A DNA stretch of 64,000 bases from Lentzea sp. NBRC 105346 (GTDB lineage Bacteria; Actinomycetota; Actinomycetes; Mycobacteriales; Pseudonocardiaceae): NCBI RefSeq assembly GCF_030269605.1, contig NZ_BSTQ01000013.1, positions 124,001 to 188,000 of the forward strand, in the 5' to 3' direction. A program made the position numbers and the translations under genes. Positions 63,317 through 64,000 of the stretch are shown in pieces (position 1 is the stretch's first letter; each line of letters opens with the position of its first letter). Below the pieces are notes generated by a model. That model was not told where the DNA came from. It searched no databases and saw only the letters and a list, made by a program, of their open reading frames with translations.

Positions 63317-64000
63317 ATGGTGGTGAGGACAGCAGTGGTGATGGCGGCTCTGGCGCTGGGGCTCTCGGCCTGCGGGATCCGCTTCGTGGAGCACGCGTTC
63401 GAGGACGACAAGGCGGTCTCCGACAAGATCGAGTCTGTCGTCATCCAGACCGGGTCGGGCAACGTGTCGATCCGCTACACCGAGGGGACGACGCAGACGA
63501 CGATCCACCGCCGGGTCACGCACCGCCGGGACCAGAAGCCGGAGGGGGAGACGCACAAGGTCGACGGCAAGGTCCTGACGCTCAACGACTGTGGCAACGA
63601 CTGCTCGGTCGACTACCAGGTCAACCTGCCGTCGAAGGAAGTCAAGGTGGGCGGCACCGTGGGCTCCGGCGACGTCACCGTCGAGGGCCTGGCCGAGGTG
63701 GACGTCAACGCGGGTTCGGGTCACGTGATCGCGCGGCATGTCGGGGGGAAGGTCCGGATCGACGCCAGCTCCGGTGACGTGGTGGTCGAGGACGCGAAGG
63801 GGGACGTGACCGCGCACGTCGGGTCTGGCCACGCGCGGCTGCAGGACATCAAGGGAAAGACGACCGTCGATTCCGGGTCCGGCGACATCTCCGGCAGCGG
63901 CATCGACAACGACGTCAACGTCATCGCCCACTCCGGCCACGTCGAGCTGCGGATGGTGTCCAAGCGGACGGTCCGGGCGGAGACCGGGTCCGGCGACATC
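63317..64000 (+). CDS. DUF4097-family lipoprotein (partial, C-terminus beyond window edge)
   Basis: 228 codons are visible and remain open at the edge. MVVRTAVVMAALALGLSAC is a lipoprotein signal with lipobox LSAC. The rest is a right-handed beta-helix-like chain in which GSG(D/H)V recurs about every 20 residues (GSGNVSI, GSGDVTVEG, AGSGHVIAR, SSGDVVVED, GSGHARLQD, GSGDISGSG), the DUF4097 pattern. Envelope-located, function unknown. TAGCGT seven bases before the ATG suggests a leaderless mRNA. Confidence 0.85.
   Translation, partial: MVVRTAVVMAALALGLSACGIRFVEHAFEDDKAVSDKIESVVIQTGSGNVSIRYTEGTTQTTIHRRVTHRRDQKPEGETHKVDGKVLTLNDCGNDCSVDYQVNLPSKEVKVGGTVGSGDVTVEGLAEVDVNAGSGHVIARHVGGKVRIDASSGDVVVEDAKGDVTAHVGSGHARLQDIKGKTTVDSGSGDISGSGIDNDVNVIAHSGHVELRMVSKRTVRAETGSGDI

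Noticed and set aside
1..64000. CRISPR arrays, insertion sequences, transposases or long direct repeats
   Set aside because: None seen on reading; the only large repeats are the three SdrD_B-like paralogues.

Overview
The window is high-GC chromosomal DNA with GTG, TTG and apparently one CTG start codon, many 4-base stop/start overlaps and many genes that appear to be transcribed without a leader. This points to an actinomycete. Gene content (a mycobacterial-type fatty-acid degradation set, an EtfD-like Fe-S protein, MctP-type and other sodium symporters, and many small secreted proteins without sorting signals) best fits the order Pseudonocardiales, for example a Lentzea/Saccharothrix-like organism. 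The genus is an inference. I see no insertion sequence, prophage, CRISPR array or biosynthetic megasynthase; this looks like core and lineage-specific chromosome.

Layout. 1-5034: a likely pyroglutamate (5-oxoproline) salvage module: a secreted pyroglutamyl-peptidase-like protein, PxpA, a divergent GntR regulator, and a two-gene sodium symporter unit, with a strong operator pair between the divergent units. 5012-7857: ROK sugar kinase, an unknown protein and a Crp-family regulator. 7835-12396: a glutamate-type ABC transporter operon with a pentapeptide-like membrane protein abutting its last gene. 12590-18888: a large GH63-like glycosidase, a membrane P-loop NTPase and an M20 dipeptidase. 19212-22814: E1alpha/E1beta/E2 of a 2-oxoacid dehydrogenase complex, ended by a clear terminator. 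22863-26996: two small secreted proteins, a MerR regulator on a MerR-type promoter, a membrane protein, and a two-component system preceded by a 54-residue membrane peptide.

26989-32686 is a beta-oxidation locus: acyl-CoA dehydrogenase, SCP2 protein, TetR regulator, MaoC dehydratase, high-molecular-weight FabG and thiolase. The last three match the order of mycobacterial htdX-fabG4-fadA2. Paired TACTnnnnAGTA palindromes lie in both divergent promoters. Single copies lie before the fadE5-like gene (44679-46514) and before the etfD-like gene (59453-61675). I read these four loci as one regulon, probably under the TetR protein at 28777. This is the most coherent new system in the window.

32683-44615: SIMPL protein, AAA-type ATPase, small proteins, a 3-hydroxyisobutyrate-dehydrogenase-like enzyme, S37 peptidase, NYN/PIN-like protein, a frameshifted small gene, HAD phosphatase, dienelactone hydrolase, thioredoxin-NHL protein, GroES-like protein, VanW protein and a DUF1206 membrane protein. 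46710-51163: an atypical LuxR-type regulator divergent from a second sodium symporter, then a Crp regulator with a cyclase-like partner. 51202-53970: two CHAP-domain secreted proteins, a Pro/Glu-rich membrane-anchored protein and a HTH-TM protein. 54013-56963: tRNA-Gly, dcd, a cation diffusion facilitator, a MarR regulator with a downstream operator and mini-ORF, and a YvlD-like membrane protein. 57029-59402: three tandem secreted SdrD_B-like paralogues. The right end holds the EtfD-like gene, an SMR efflux gene with its TetR regulator (apparently CTG-initiated), an unknown protein and a partial DUF4097 lipoprotein.
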